From an uncultured Alistipes sp. (lineage in GTDB: Bacteria > Bacteroidota > Bacteroidia > Bacteroidales > Rikenellaceae), in NCBI RefSeq assembly GCF_910580175.1, contig NZ_CAJTXD010000001.1, positions 413,562 to 477,561 of the forward strand: a DNA stretch of 64,000 bases. The letters are read 5' to 3'. Shown one piece after another: positions 1 through 8,790 of the stretch. The stretch's first letter is position 1; every line of letters begins with the position of its first letter. A program made the translations under genes and the position numbers. The notes under the pieces are model-generated. The model saw only the letters and a list, made by a program, of their open reading frames with translations. It was not told the DNA's origin and made no database searches.

Positions 1-1
1 G

Positions 2-913
2 TTGGCCGTACAATACATTATCGGGCAACTGAACACTCCGGTCGAGCAGCTTATGAATTTCATCTACCAATGGCAGGATGTAAGCATCAGTCTGGATCGG
101 ATGAATGAAATTCACGAGCAAAAAGAGGAGGAAAATACCAATCGGACGGTTGCTTCTTTTCCGCGAAATGCAGAGAAAACAATCCACATCGAAAACCTTT
201 CATTCCAGTATAACGGCGGCAATTCGCCGATGGTACTCAAACATATCGACCTTGCAATCCCCGAGGGAAAAACGACAGCCATCGTCGGTGCGAGCGGTAG
301 CGGAAAGACAACGCTCGTCAAATTGTTGCTGGGCTATTACGAACCGACGCAGGGAGAAATTTCGGTTGCCGAACAACCATTGCAGAATTTCAATCTTTCA
401 TGGTGGCGAACACAATGCGGTGCCGTCATGCAAGATGGTTATATTTTTTCCGAATCGATAGCAAAAAACATCGCCACTTCCGATGATAAAATTGACTTGG
501 AAAAGTTGCGTTACGCCGCGGAGGTTGCCAATATTCATGAATATATCGAACGATTACCGTTGAAATACAATACTCAGATCGGGCAAGATGGACAAGGGCT
601 AAGTCAAGGGCAAAGACAGCGTATCCTGATCGCCCGGGCCGTCTATAAGAATCCGCAATTCATCTTTTTCGATGAAGCGACCAATGCGCTCGATGCAAAC
701 AACGAACGACAGATTATCGATAATTTGGAACGATTCTACGAAGGGAAGACTGTAATTATCGTCGCCCATCGCTTAAGTACCGTAAAAAATGCAGACAACA
801 TTGTCGTACTTCATAACGGCGAGATCGCGGAACAAGGAACACATGCAGAACTTACAGCCCGACATGGCATGTATTACAATTTGGTAAAAAATCAACTCGA
901 ACTGGGAAATTGA
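2..913 (+). CDS. Peptide/bacteriocin-type ABC exporter, C-terminal part (5' end outside window)
   Basis: The visible 303 residues hold the end of a transmembrane domain (about 1-40) and a complete nucleotide-binding domain. The Walker A is GASGSGKT (residues 96-103), the signature is LSQGQ (200-204), the Walker B/D-loop is FFDEATNALD (222-231) and the switch histidine lies in AHRLS (H256). All ATPase motifs are intact. The first codon is TTG and the frame is open to the window edge, so this is almost surely the tail of a longer fused permease-ATPase. The domain resembles exporters of peptides or bacteriocins (C39-peptidase type), but the peptidase region is not visible, so the substrate is unknown. 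One base separates its stop from the next start, suggesting co-transcription. Confidence 0.85.
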   Translation: MAVQYIIGQLNTPVEQLMNFIYQWQDVSISLDRMNEIHEQKEEENTNRTVASFPRNAEKTIHIENLSFQYNGGNSPMVLKHIDLAIPEGKTTAIVGASGSGKTTLVKLLLGYYEPTQGEISVAEQPLQNFNLSWWRTQCGAVMQDGYIFSESIAKNIATSDDKIDLEKLRYAAEVANIHEYIERLPLKYNTQIGQDGQGLSQGQRQRILIARAVYKNPQFIFFDEATNALDANNERQIIDNLERFYEGKTVIIVAHRLSTVKNADNIVVLHNGEIAEQGTHAELTARHGMYYNLVKNQLELGN

Positions 914-914
914 T

Positions 915-1385
915 ATGGATGAACGAACAAACATAGAACTACGAAGCGAAAAAGTACGGAGCATTGTCGGGAAAATGCCCCCGTTCCTTCTTCGCATGGG
1001 CATTTCTATAATTGCAGGGGTTATACTTGTCGTTTTAGGACTGCTGTACTATATCCCTTATCAGCAAACTATTACCATTCCGGTGAAAATCAGCTTTTAT
1101 AATGAAGATTCGACAAGCCATGCCGAATCCCATATTCCCCTGCAAGAAGTTCGCTCCATTCAAATCGAACAAAACGCAACAATAACCATTCAAAGTTTGC
1201 AAGGCAATTATAACATATACGGGCAGGTGTATAAGCTGGCGGAAAATAACGGGTTTGTCGATATTGATATTCTTCTTACAGATACCGCGTCCCATTCCGA
1301 ACATTTAAGCACCCAGCCCACAGGCATAGCAACAATTCATATTTCCAGAAAACCGATTTTAAAGAGAATTATCAAAAAATCATAG
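915..1385 (+). CDS. Small membrane-anchored partner of the ABC exporter (HlyD-like position)
   Basis: This 156-residue protein has a basic N-terminus, one strong transmembrane segment (about residues 26-48) and a beta-rich extracytoplasmic part. The layout is that of a very short membrane-fusion-like protein, without the long coiled-coil hairpin of a full HlyD adaptor. It starts one base after the ABC gene, so the two are probably translated together. Family assignment is weak. The role as an exporter accessory is inferred from position and topology, not from a diagnostic motif. Confidence 0.55.
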   Translation: MDERTNIELRSEKVRSIVGKMPPFLLRMGISIIAGVILVVLGLLYYIPYQQTITIPVKISFYNEDSTSHAESHIPLQEVRSIQIEQNATITIQSLQGNYNIYGQVYKLAENNGFVDIDILLTDTASHSEHLSTQPTGIATIHISRKPILKRIIKKS

Positions 1386-1553
1386 AAGCAGAACAACCCC
1401 AATATTGAATTAGGTGTGCATTATAGATAATATGCACATCAAGTTCGTCTATGCAAAATTATTCACCTTTCAAAGAATAAATCTCCGCCATTACGGTCAT
1501 AACAAGATACAAAATTGGAACTAAGAGATTTACAACTAAAAAGATGAATAATT

Positions 1554-2126
1554 ATGACACATTATATTACAGCGGAAACACTATCCCGCTGTATAACAGA
1601 GGTTATTACAGCACACGACGAACAATTAGCGAAATTTACAGAACTATTGCATGATCTGTACGATACAAGTACGAACGCCGTCGAATTGTTTCGTATTTTG
1701 AATCATACTCGCATCCGATTATTGCATTGCCCTCCCGCAATCGCTAATCGTATTGACCATTTGCTGAAAGTTGCTATCGGCTATATTGACACCGAACTGG
1801 AATTACTTGCACGATACGGTAACCGAAATACTACCCATGAGACACGGTTTCGCTGGACTGGCAGCCTTGTAGAATTGGTCGAGATCATCTATGCATTCGA
1901 CGAATTGCACTGCATTAACGACGGCGAAACCCCTATCAACGAATTGTTTTCATTCTTCGGAAGATTGTTCGGTATGGAGATGAAAGAAAGTCATTGTTAC
2001 AATGCCTATACGGATATGAAACGCCGCAAGAACGATAGCCGGACGTACTTTCTCGACAAGATGCGCGAGCGGCTGAACCTGCGAATGCAGTGCGACGACG
2101 AGAAAGAGCGCGAACGACGCAAATAA
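1554..2126 (+). CDS. rteC: RteC-like regulatory protein
   Basis: The 190-residue product matches the RteC type known from CTnDOT-like elements. Its second half has the RteC-like pattern LVELVEIIYA (about residues 103-112), then a short linker, a helix around FSFFGRLFGM and a basic end (about 145-175) ending in LDKMRERLNLRM. In CTnDOT, RteC relieves attenuation-type control of the excision genes after tetracycline signalling. No tet gene or RteAB is visible here, so the signal for this copy is unknown. A strong hairpin terminator follows the stop codon, so the gene is probably monocistronic or the last of its unit. Confidence 0.75.
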   Translation: MTHYITAETLSRCITEVITAHDEQLAKFTELLHDLYDTSTNAVELFRILNHTRIRLLHCPPAIANRIDHLLKVAIGYIDTELELLARYGNRNTTHETRFRWTGSLVELVEIIYAFDELHCINDGETPINELFSFFGRLFGMEMKESHCYNAYTDMKRRKNDSRTYFLDKMRERLNLRMQCDDEKERERRK

Positions 2127-2138
2127 ATCAGTATGTTA

Positions 2139-2173
2139 ACGGGAGAAATATCACTTATTTCTCCCGTTTTTTA
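2139..2173 (+). terminator. Rho-independent terminator after rteC
   Basis: A perfect 12-bp stem (2139-2150 with 2156-2167) has a 5-base loop TCACT and is followed by a T-rich tract. It lies 13 bases after the rteC stop. Confidence 0.85.
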
Positions 2174-2174
2174 T

Positions 2175-2182
2175 TACTTTTG
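2175..2182 (+). promoter_or_regulatory. Bacteroidetes -7 box for the DUF1016 gene
   Basis: TACTTTTG fits the TAnnTTTG consensus. It lies 16 bases before the ATG at 2199 and directly after the rteC terminator, so the nuclease gene appears to have its own promoter and a very short leader. No clear -33 TTTG was found. Confidence 0.5.
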
Positions 2183-2198
2183 CTAAAAGTCATTCGCA

Positions 2199-3245
2199 AT
2201 GGAAAAAGAGAACCATATTTCATCATATAATGCGGATTTCATCCGCGAAATCAAGCAAATCGTAACTCTCGCCCGACAAAAGGCTTATACCGCAATCAAT
2301 TCGGCAATGGTCGAAGCCTATTGGCAATTGGGCAAGCGCATCGTGGAGCAGGAACAACAGGGAAAAGATAGAGCTGATTACGGTTCACAGTTGTTGAAAT
2401 CACTCTCGAAAGAACTTACGGCAGAGTTCGGCAAAGGGTTTTCTATCAATTCATTATACTATTACAGGCAATTTTATGTCTTCTTTCCCGAAAAACTCCC
2501 CACAGCGTGGGGAATTTTGACGTGGTCGCATTATAAACGTCTGTTAAGCGTCTCTAATGCCGATGCCCGCGCATGGTATCTGAAAGAGGCCGCCGAGCAG
2601 ATGTGGAGCTACCGCACACTCGACCGCAATATCGGCTCGCAGTATTACGAGCGGTTGCTGCTCTCTCAACGCAAGGAGACGGTTAAGTCCGAAATGGAGG
2701 CTCTGACCACCCCATTCGAACACGATCGCATGGAGTTCATCAAGAACCCGACCGTCGCCGAGTTCATCGGTCTTGCGCCCAACAGCGATTTCTCGGAATC
2801 GGATTTGGAAAAAGCAATCATCGGCAACTTGCAAAAATTTCTGCTCGAATTGGGTAAGGGGTTTTCGTTCGTCGCGCGGCAGAAATTAGTCCGCACCGAA
2901 AAGAAAGACTATTTTATCGACCTCGTATTCTACAACTACATCCTCAAATCGTTTGTGCTGATCGACCTCAAAACGACGACCATCACGCACCAAGACGTGG
3001 GACAGATGGATATGTACGTCCGGATGTATGATGAGCGGGTGCGCGGCGAGGACGACAACCCGACCATCGGCATCGTCCTTTGTTCGGAGACCGACGAAGA
3101 TATTGCCCGCTACTCTGTTCTGCACGACAACGACCGTCTGTTCGCCTCGAAGTACATGCTCTATATGCCGACCGAGAAAGAACTCCGTGAGGAGATTGAA
3201 CGACAAAAGGAGTTCTATCGGTTGCAACACGGAGAAAACGAGTAG
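2199..3245 (+). CDS. PDDEXK nuclease domain protein (DUF1016/YhcG family)
   Basis: The 348 residues show both parts of the YhcG family. The N-terminal helical DUF1016 region (about 10-150) contains YWQLGKRIVE. The C-terminal PDDEXK nuclease fold (about 170-340) has D241 in FIDLVFYN and the D-x-K pair at D256/K258 in LIDLKT. Length and motifs are complete, so it is probably active. Family members occur near restriction or defence genes and on mobile elements, but the biological role is not settled. Here it stands alone between two terminators with its own promoter, as expected for a cargo gene inserted between the rteC and mob modules. Confidence 0.85.
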   Translation: MEKENHISSYNADFIREIKQIVTLARQKAYTAINSAMVEAYWQLGKRIVEQEQQGKDRADYGSQLLKSLSKELTAEFGKGFSINSLYYYRQFYVFFPEKLPTAWGILTWSHYKRLLSVSNADARAWYLKEAAEQMWSYRTLDRNIGSQYYERLLLSQRKETVKSEMEALTTPFEHDRMEFIKNPTVAEFIGLAPNSDFSESDLEKAIIGNLQKFLLELGKGFSFVARQKLVRTEKKDYFIDLVFYNYILKSFVLIDLKTTTITHQDVGQMDMYVRMYDERVRGEDDNPTIGIVLCSETDEDIARYSVLHDNDRLFASKYMLYMPTEKELREEIERQKEFYRLQHGENE

Positions 3246-3260
3246 CAGGAGTTATAAAGA

Positions 3261-3286
3261 AAACGAGCCGTATTCGCGGCTCGTTT
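3261..3286. terminator. Bidirectional terminator between DUF1016 gene and mobC
   Basis: A 10-bp perfect stem (3261-3270 with 3277-3286), loop TATTCG, with A-run before and T-run after. It sits between convergent genes. Confidence 0.8.
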
Positions 3287-3295
3287 TTGTTTCGA

Positions 3296-5302
3296 TTACT
3301 TCTGCTGCAACAGATGCGCTAACGCCGGATCGTTTTTGATGCGCTCTAACTCGTCGGCGACGATTTGCCGCACGTCGGCCTTGATTCGGTTATAATTTTC
3401 CTGTATCGTCTCTTTCATGCGGTCGTTGCCCTCCTCGTCCGTGAAATCGGTAATGACGGGAATCTTCTTGTAGGCTTCCTCCTCCTGCTTTACTTTTTCA
3501 GCATCCACAACAATCTCGCAGTGGAAAATTTTCTGCTCGATACGTTCCGTAAAGTTGTCCGACACGGAGCCGACGAACATACCCTGCGTCAATCCCGAAA
3601 TCTTCGAGGGCGGGATGAGCGAATCCATCTGCGTATTGATAGATGTAGACTTGTCGTTGCGATTGATCGTGATGCTCTGCCGCTTCTGCAACACCTTTCC
3701 GAAGCGCTCCGAGAGCGTCTTGGCCGTTTCACCAACCACCTGACCGGAAAAGATATTGCCGACGGTGTTCATCACGACTTTGGCCTCCTTGTCGCCGTAA
3801 TCGCGGACGAGCTGGGAGAAGTCCTGAAATCCCAAACATACGGCCACCTTGTTGCTTCGGGCTGTGGCAATCAGATTGTCCAACCCTTTGAAATAGATAG
3901 TCGGCAACTCGTCGATGATGACTGACGATTTGAGCATACCTTTCTTGTTGATGAGTTTTACGATTCGAGAATTATATAATCCGAGGGCTGCGCCGTAAAT
4001 ATTCTGCCGGTCGGGATTGTTTCCGACACAGAGGATTTTCGGCTCCTGCGGGTTGTTGATGTCGAGGGTAAACTCGCTGTCGGACATGACCCAATAAAGC
4101 TGCGGCGAAATCATGCGCGAAAGCGGTATTTTCGCCGATGCAATCTGTCCCTGCAGCTGCTCCGCCGCACCTCCGAGCCATGCGTCCATAAAGGGCGAGA
4201 GGTAGTTTTCGAGTTCGGGATACGAAGTCAGAATCGGGAAAATATCCTCGTAACGGCGGTTCAAGAACTCGACGGCGTGCGGAAAAGTACAATACCTCCC
4301 GTTTCGGTAGATTTTGAGATACCAAATAATTGCGGCAAAAAGGATGATCGGCGATTCGACGAAGAAGTCGCCCTGCTTTTGCACCCACGTCCGATTGAGA
4401 TTGAGCATGATGGTGTAGGCACTCTCGTAAGCGTCGGTAATGTCCTCCATGAAGTCGGGGTGTATGGGATTGCAGCGGTGCGACCGTCGCGGATCGTCGA
4501 AATTGATTACATAGAATTTCGGTTTCACCGCGTATCCGTCCAAGTGGTTCAACAGGTAGTTGTAGGCAATGGTCGAAAGGTCGGGAAACTTGAAGTCGTA
4601 GATATACATCGAGTAGCCCTTTTCGATCTGCTGCTTGATAAAATTATTGACCACGGCATAGGACTTTCCGCTGCCCGGCGTTCCGAGTACGATCGCAGCA
4701 CGGAACGGATTCACGACGTTAATCCAACCGTTGTTCCACCGCTTGCGATAGTAGAAGCGCGTGGGCAGATTTACAGAGTATTCATTGGTCAGAAGGCGCG
4801 TCTCCTGCATGAACGATTCGTTCTCGTTATTGAACGGGTCGTCCATGAGGTTGTTCTTCAAAAGGCGGCTCGCCCACAGCCCGGCCATCAGCAGGCAGAC
4901 GTACCCTGCGGTCGTCGTTGCGACGTAGAGCAGCATTGTCGCCATAAGCGGGAACGGCAAAGCCAGCAGCCACCAGTTCAGAAAAAACAGCACGAAGCCT
5001 GCCGCGAGTGCCGTGCCGATGCGCAGCCATGTTATCTTCTCGTCTTTCACGCCCGTCGTTCCCAAACACGAGAGGCCGAGCAGCACGACAGCAAAGAACT
5101 TCGTGTAGAGCATGGAGTGGAACAAATGCGCTGTGCGGTCGAAATTCATCAGGATTTTATCGACCACGCCGATATTCATGCCCCACGCAAGGATCGCCTC
5201 GTAACAATACCAATAGATATTCATCACGACTAACAATATACTTACGGCACGCAGAAAATCCATGATTTTCGCCAATGCCCTCAAATCATCTTCTTGTTGC
5301 AT
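3296..5302 (-). CDS. mobC: Type IV coupling protein (VirD4/TraG family), MobC
   Basis: This 668-residue protein links the relaxosome to the type IV secretion channel. The N-terminus has several membrane segments (about residues 15-35, 65-80, 95-145). The cytoplasmic ATPase follows, with Walker A GTPGSGKS (207-214) and Walker B near IIDELP. The C-terminal part is charged and helical. Length is typical of Bacteroidetes coupling proteins. It is the last gene of a leftward operon with the relaxase and MobA and lies 11 bases downstream of the relaxase stop, so the three products should be made together. Confidence 0.93.
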   Translation of the reverse strand: MQQEDDLRALAKIMDFLRAVSILLVVMNIYWYCYEAILAWGMNIGVVDKILMNFDRTAHLFHSMLYTKFFAVVLLGLSCLGTTGVKDEKITWLRIGTALAAGFVLFFLNWWLLALPFPLMATMLLYVATTTAGYVCLLMAGLWASRLLKNNLMDDPFNNENESFMQETRLLTNEYSVNLPTRFYYRKRWNNGWINVVNPFRAAIVLGTPGSGKSYAVVNNFIKQQIEKGYSMYIYDFKFPDLSTIAYNYLLNHLDGYAVKPKFYVINFDDPRRSHRCNPIHPDFMEDITDAYESAYTIMLNLNRTWVQKQGDFFVESPIILFAAIIWYLKIYRNGRYCTFPHAVEFLNRRYEDIFPILTSYPELENYLSPFMDAWLGGAAEQLQGQIASAKIPLSRMISPQLYWVMSDSEFTLDINNPQEPKILCVGNNPDRQNIYGAALGLYNSRIVKLINKKGMLKSSVIIDELPTIYFKGLDNLIATARSNKVAVCLGFQDFSQLVRDYGDKEAKVVMNTVGNIFSGQVVGETAKTLSERFGKVLQKRQSITINRNDKSTSINTQMDSLIPPSKISGLTQGMFVGSVSDNFTERIEQKIFHCEIVVDAEKVKQEEEAYKKIPVITDFTDEEGNDRMKETIQENYNRIKADVRQIVADELERIKNDPALAHLLQQK

Positions 5303-5313
5303 AATTTCGATTT

Positions 5314-6561
5314 TTAGATTTTACGTTTATTCCTCCTTTTCTTTTTTCGTCGCTGCATCTCGCGCATAAAAGCTTCCTCCTCGGCGTCCATGCCCTGTGT
5401 GTCGGCGGTAAACAGCCCCAAACCGCCACTTGCTGCGTCGTCGTAAAGAGACGCATGCGTCGGCATGTCCGCCGTATCCGATTGTTGCGAGAGAGCAATC
5501 GGGAGCGGTATGCCCGCCGCCGGAGGTGCGAAATGTTCCTGCAAGGAGTTCGCGGAAAGCTCCTTGTCCAAACGGGAGCCGTTCAACACGCACCCCGTTC
5601 GGTGGTCGATGAACGTAGCGCCATAGATACGCCCCGTATCGGTCTTGCGCAGTACGACGTCCACTCCTTTGGCTTTCAGCAGAGCGATGAACTCCGCACG
5701 GTCTTTCGTGCGGCGCAGTGCGGCCATTGCTGTTGCTTGGGTTATACCGCCGAGCTTCCGCGCCTTGATTTGCTCCTTGCTTGCAGCACACCACCGCTCG
5801 AACGCCTCGTACCCGTATCGTTTACCGAAGCGGGAGGCTTTGAGCGGCGTGCCGATTTTCTCGCCCTTGTCGTCGGTGGCGGAATAGACGAAGCCCCGAT
5901 ACTCCCTGCCGCGCACCTCGCCGCGGCACTCCTCGACGGTTACATTGTAGAGCGCAAGCAGTGCGCGGTATTCTCCGAGCGTTTGAAACCGGTATTTGCC
6001 CGATATGCCTTTCAGGACATTGCCGATCTGTCGTTTCACGTCGCCCGCAGCTACATCCACCGTGCAAAGCAATTCGGCCTGCTGCTGCCGCTTGCGTTCG
6101 GCGGTATGCAACCCGTATTTGCATTCCAGACCGTCGGTAATACGCTTGCTTCGACGATGCAGGAAATCCTTATTCAAACGCCGTCCGTCTTCATCAACGT
6201 TTACGGAGATGATGTGCAGGTGGTGGCGGCCGATGTCTTCGTGCTTAAACACCACGTAGGGTTGATTGCCGTAGCCGAGTTTTTCGAGATATTCCTCGGC
6301 GACGGCCGTCAGCTCCGTATCAGTCAGACGGTCGTCGGGGTGCGGATTGAGCGAGATATGGATAACCGTATTTCGGGTACGCACCTGCGCGGGCATGCAG
6401 CGAGAGAAATCCTCCGCTGCCCGCCGGATGTCGAGGCGTCCCGTCCCCTCGTCGAAGATTTTGTGCGTGGCGAGCAGCCGTCCCTGGCCCTCGTTGATCT
6501 TCTCACCGTTGTAGGCCAATGCCCCGTAAAGCGAGCTTCCTACGTTAATTTTGGCAACCAT
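5314..6561 (-). CDS. mobB: Relaxase MobB (MOB-type mobilisation nuclease)
   Basis: This 415-residue relaxase nicks oriT and pilots the strand. The metal-binding three-histidine motif is KHEDIGRHHLHI (H107, H114, H116). Tyr12 and Tyr17 near the N-terminus are candidates for the catalytic tyrosine. The C-terminus is highly basic (KKKRRNKRK). The start overlaps the end of mobA by 22 bases, a common sign of translational coupling. The fold and motif place it with relaxase/mobilisation nuclease family proteins of Bacteroidetes ICEs. Confidence 0.93.
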   Translation of the reverse strand: MVAKINVGSSLYGALAYNGEKINEGQGRLLATHKIFDEGTGRLDIRRAAEDFSRCMPAQVRTRNTVIHISLNPHPDDRLTDTELTAVAEEYLEKLGYGNQPYVVFKHEDIGRHHLHIISVNVDEDGRRLNKDFLHRRSKRITDGLECKYGLHTAERKRQQQAELLCTVDVAAGDVKRQIGNVLKGISGKYRFQTLGEYRALLALYNVTVEECRGEVRGREYRGFVYSATDDKGEKIGTPLKASRFGKRYGYEAFERWCAASKEQIKARKLGGITQATAMAALRRTKDRAEFIALLKAKGVDVVLRKTDTGRIYGATFIDHRTGCVLNGSRLDKELSANSLQEHFAPPAAGIPLPIALSQQSDTADMPTHASLYDDAASGGLGLFTADTQGMDAEEEAFMREMQRRKKKRRNKRKI

Positions 6562-6968
6562 TGCGTCTGAAATTCATTCGTCAAGGCGAGGATTTGGCGG
6601 CTCAAGGCGACGAGTTCTACGGTCTGTTTTTCCAATCTGTAAAGTAAAGCCATCGCCTTTTTCTCCGAAAAGCGGCTTTTCAGCTCCTTGACGGTCTGGT
6701 TGTAATTCACGCCGACAGCACGAAACTGTGCGTGTAGGGAAGCGAGCTTCGTGTAATAATCGACGAGTGTTTTGTCGATTTTCAGCACCCGGAACTCGGC
6801 CCCGAAGACGCGGGCTTTGATGAAAACGGCTTTCGCGTAAACACCCGACTGCTCGTACATGGCGAGGAATCGGGCATACTCCTCGTCCGTGAAGCGCACC
6901 ATCACGGGGTGGCAAACCTTGTCTGGTTTGGGAGATTTGCCTCCAACATTTCTTTTCTTTCCGTTCAT
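6540..6968 (-). CDS. mobA: MobA-like relaxosome accessory protein
   Basis: The 142-residue product has a basic N-terminus, a short ribbon-helix-helix-like region (HPVMVRFTDEEYARF, about residues 20-34) and a long helical tail. This is the usual layout of DNA-binding accessory proteins that assist the relaxase at oriT. It is the first gene of the leftward mob operon. The leader directly before the ATG carries the CTAAATCCACA motif that also precedes traE, traI and traN. An oriT is expected in the 650-base region upstream. Confidence 0.85.
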   Translation of the reverse strand: MNGKKRNVGGKSPKPDKVCHPVMVRFTDEEYARFLAMYEQSGVYAKAVFIKARVFGAEFRVLKIDKTLVDYYTKLASLHAQFRAVGVNYNQTVKELKSRFSEKKAMALLYRLEKQTVELVALSRQILALTNEFQTQWLPKLT

Positions 6969-6973
6969 ACTTA

Positions 6974-6984
6974 TGTGGATTTAG
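6974..6984 (-). repeat. CTAAATCCACA leader motif, copy 1 (before mobA)
   Basis: The motif reads CTAAATCCACA on the minus strand and ends 5 bases before the mobA ATG. Three other copies occur before traE, traI and traN. Confidence 0.6.
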
Positions 6985-7619
6985 CGGTTGCGCAACATAA
7001 GCCACCACACACTTCCCAACCGCAGGTTCGAGATCAGGCTTCCCGACTTCGGAGGGGAAGCCACACCCCCCTGCAAGGGCAAGGTCTGTTTCGGAGTTAC
7101 CCGAAACCCTTTGAGTAACTCAAAGGACACCTTGCTATGTTCCGACGAACATAAAAATCCGTCCGAAGACGGATTGCGGGAGAACCGATTTCGACCGCGG
7201 CCTGAAGCCGCGCGATGTACCCTGTCGCTTGGGCGCAAAGGTAGAAGCTTACGATGCAGCTTTTCCGAAGCCGAAAACGCCAAAGGCTATCATCCCGACG
7301 CCACAAGCTATCACCTGTTGTTGAGACGGCAGAAGTTGTGATTTTTCGCTGTTTATTTGCCATACGAACCAACGAACAGCCATTGGTTGTAACGAACGGA
7401 TATTGAACGGAACAACTCGCCGGACAACCGATCGATTCGCCCGACGGACATACGTCGCAAGGACGATTGCAACCAACTACCCAATGTTGCAACCAACCGA
7501 TGTCGGGCCATTGGGCGGAACATTCGTCCGCACCTACGGCTCTGCCTCGGGCCGGTGGTAAAAACGAACGTTCGCAGAAACGGACAACTCTATGTATAAC
7601 TATTAAAATTTACAACGGT
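6985..7619. other. Mob-tra intergenic region, candidate oriT
   Basis: About 640 bases between the divergent mobA and traA genes hold no convincing gene. Two hairpins are clear: 7108-7126 (CCTTTGAGT, one base, ACTCAAAGG) and 7156-7175 (AATCCGTC, loop CGAA, GACGGATT). A short stretch (7271-7315) resembles part of traD. The position next to the relaxosome genes and the clustered hairpins make this the best place for oriT and for the promoters of both transfer units. No nic site could be identified by eye. Confidence 0.45.
7271..7315 (+). pseudogene. Fragment resembling part of traD
   Basis: These 45 bases match 8962-9006 inside traD at 37 positions. In the matching frame they encode PKTPKAIIPTPQAIT, against PTTPETIIPTPQTIT in TraD, and then run into a stop. 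No start codon precedes them in that frame. It is probably a decayed duplicate rather than a gene. Confidence 0.45.
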
Positions 7620-8375
7620 ATGAACAAACCAACCTATGTAGCTTTCTCCACGCAAAAAGGAGGAGCCGGAAAAACGACCATCACGGTGCTGGTCGCAAGC
7701 TACCTGCATTACGTCAAGGGGTACAACGTCGCAGTAGTCGATTGCGACTTCCCGCAGTACAGCATCCACGACATGCGCAAACGCGACATGGACATGACGA
7801 TGAAAGACGACCACTACAAGGTGCAGGCCTACGAGCAGTTCAAACGCCTTGCGAAAAAAGCCTATCCGGTGGTGTGCAGCAAGCCGGACGACGCCGTGGA
7901 CGCGGCGTCGCGCCTTGTCGAATCGGGTGTCCCGCTGGATTTCGTCTTCTTCGACCTGCCGGGTACGATCAACAATCCGAGCGTCGTGAAAACCATCGCC
8001 GCAATGAACTATATCTTCTGCCCGATCGCCGCCGACCGAGTGGTCATGACGAGTTCCATGCAGTTCGCTACCGTCATCAACGAGCACATGATAAGCACCG
8101 GCAGAACCGCCGTCAAGGGGTTGCACCTGCTGTGGAACATGGTGGACGGACGCGAAAAGACGGAACTGTATGCTGCCTATGAGAAAATATGCGCCGAATT
8201 GGCACTGCCCATTCTGAAAACCTTTCTGCCGGACAGCAAGCGATTCCGCAAGGAAGCAGCGACGGAGCGCAAAGCAGTATTTCGTTCGACGCTCTTTCCT
8301 GCGGACAAGTCCCTCGTGCGGGGCAGCAATCTCGATGCGCTCGTCGATGAAATACTGAACACCATAAAACAATAG
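7620..8375 (+). CDS. traA: ParA/MinD-like ATPase TraA of the conjugative element
   Basis: The 251-residue protein begins MNKPTYVAFSTQKGGAGKTT, with the deviant Walker A KGGAGKTT (13-20) typical of ParA/MinD ATPases. The later FFDLPGT segment supplies the Walker B region. The frame is open further upstream, but the ATG at 7620 places the Walker motif at its normal distance from the N-terminus. ParA-like proteins open the tra operon in many Bacteroidetes ICEs. Their job may be to position or partition the element or transfer machinery, but this is not well established. The next gene starts 4 bases after the stop. Confidence 0.88.
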   Translation: MNKPTYVAFSTQKGGAGKTTITVLVASYLHYVKGYNVAVVDCDFPQYSIHDMRKRDMDMTMKDDHYKVQAYEQFKRLAKKAYPVVCSKPDDAVDAASRLVESGVPLDFVFFDLPGTINNPSVVKTIAAMNYIFCPIAADRVVMTSSMQFATVINEHMISTGRTAVKGLHLLWNMVDGREKTELYAAYEKICAELALPILKTFLPDSKRFRKEAATERKAVFRSTLFPADKSLVRGSNLDALVDEILNTIKQ

Positions 8376-8379
8376 AGAC

Positions 8380-8787
8380 ATGGCGAAGAAACCGAATATC
8401 GAAGACATCGACGAGAACTTCATCATCAACTCGTTCCGGCAGGACGACTTGACGATTCCACCGTCAGCACGGGCTACGGAAGTCGCCTCCGAAAACGAGG
8501 ATGCGGAGCCGTTGCAACGGGAAGAACCTCGCCGCCGAAAAATCAAAAACAAGGAGACGGATTACCGCTCGCTGTTCCTGAAAGAGGCAGCCATTCCCGC
8601 ACGCATCGGTAAGACGGTCTATATCCGCAAGGAGTACCACGAGCGGATACAACTTATCCTGCGGGTCATCGGCAAGGACGAAGTGTCGCTGTTCAGCTAC
8701 ATAGACAACGTGCTGGCGCACCATTTCGAGACCTATCAGGCCGAAATCACCGAATTGTACAACGAGCATAACCGCTCCATCTTTTAG
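8380..8787 (+). CDS. DUF3408 conjugation protein (TraB-like)
   Basis: A 135-residue protein with an acidic, disordered N-terminal half and a conserved C-terminal domain (about 70-130) with RKEYHERIQLILRVI and LFSYIDNVLAHHFE, as in DUF3408 proteins. These are found second or third in Bacteroidetes tra operons. The C-terminal part looks like a ribbon-helix-helix dimer, which suggests DNA binding or partnership with the ParA-like TraA just upstream. No experimental role can be read from the sequence. Confidence 0.78.
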   Translation: MAKKPNIEDIDENFIINSFRQDDLTIPPSARATEVASENEDAEPLQREEPRRRKIKNKETDYRSLFLKEAAIPARIGKTVYIRKEYHERIQLILRVIGKDEVSLFSYIDNVLAHHFETYQAEITELYNEHNRSIF

Positions 8788-8790
8788 CCT

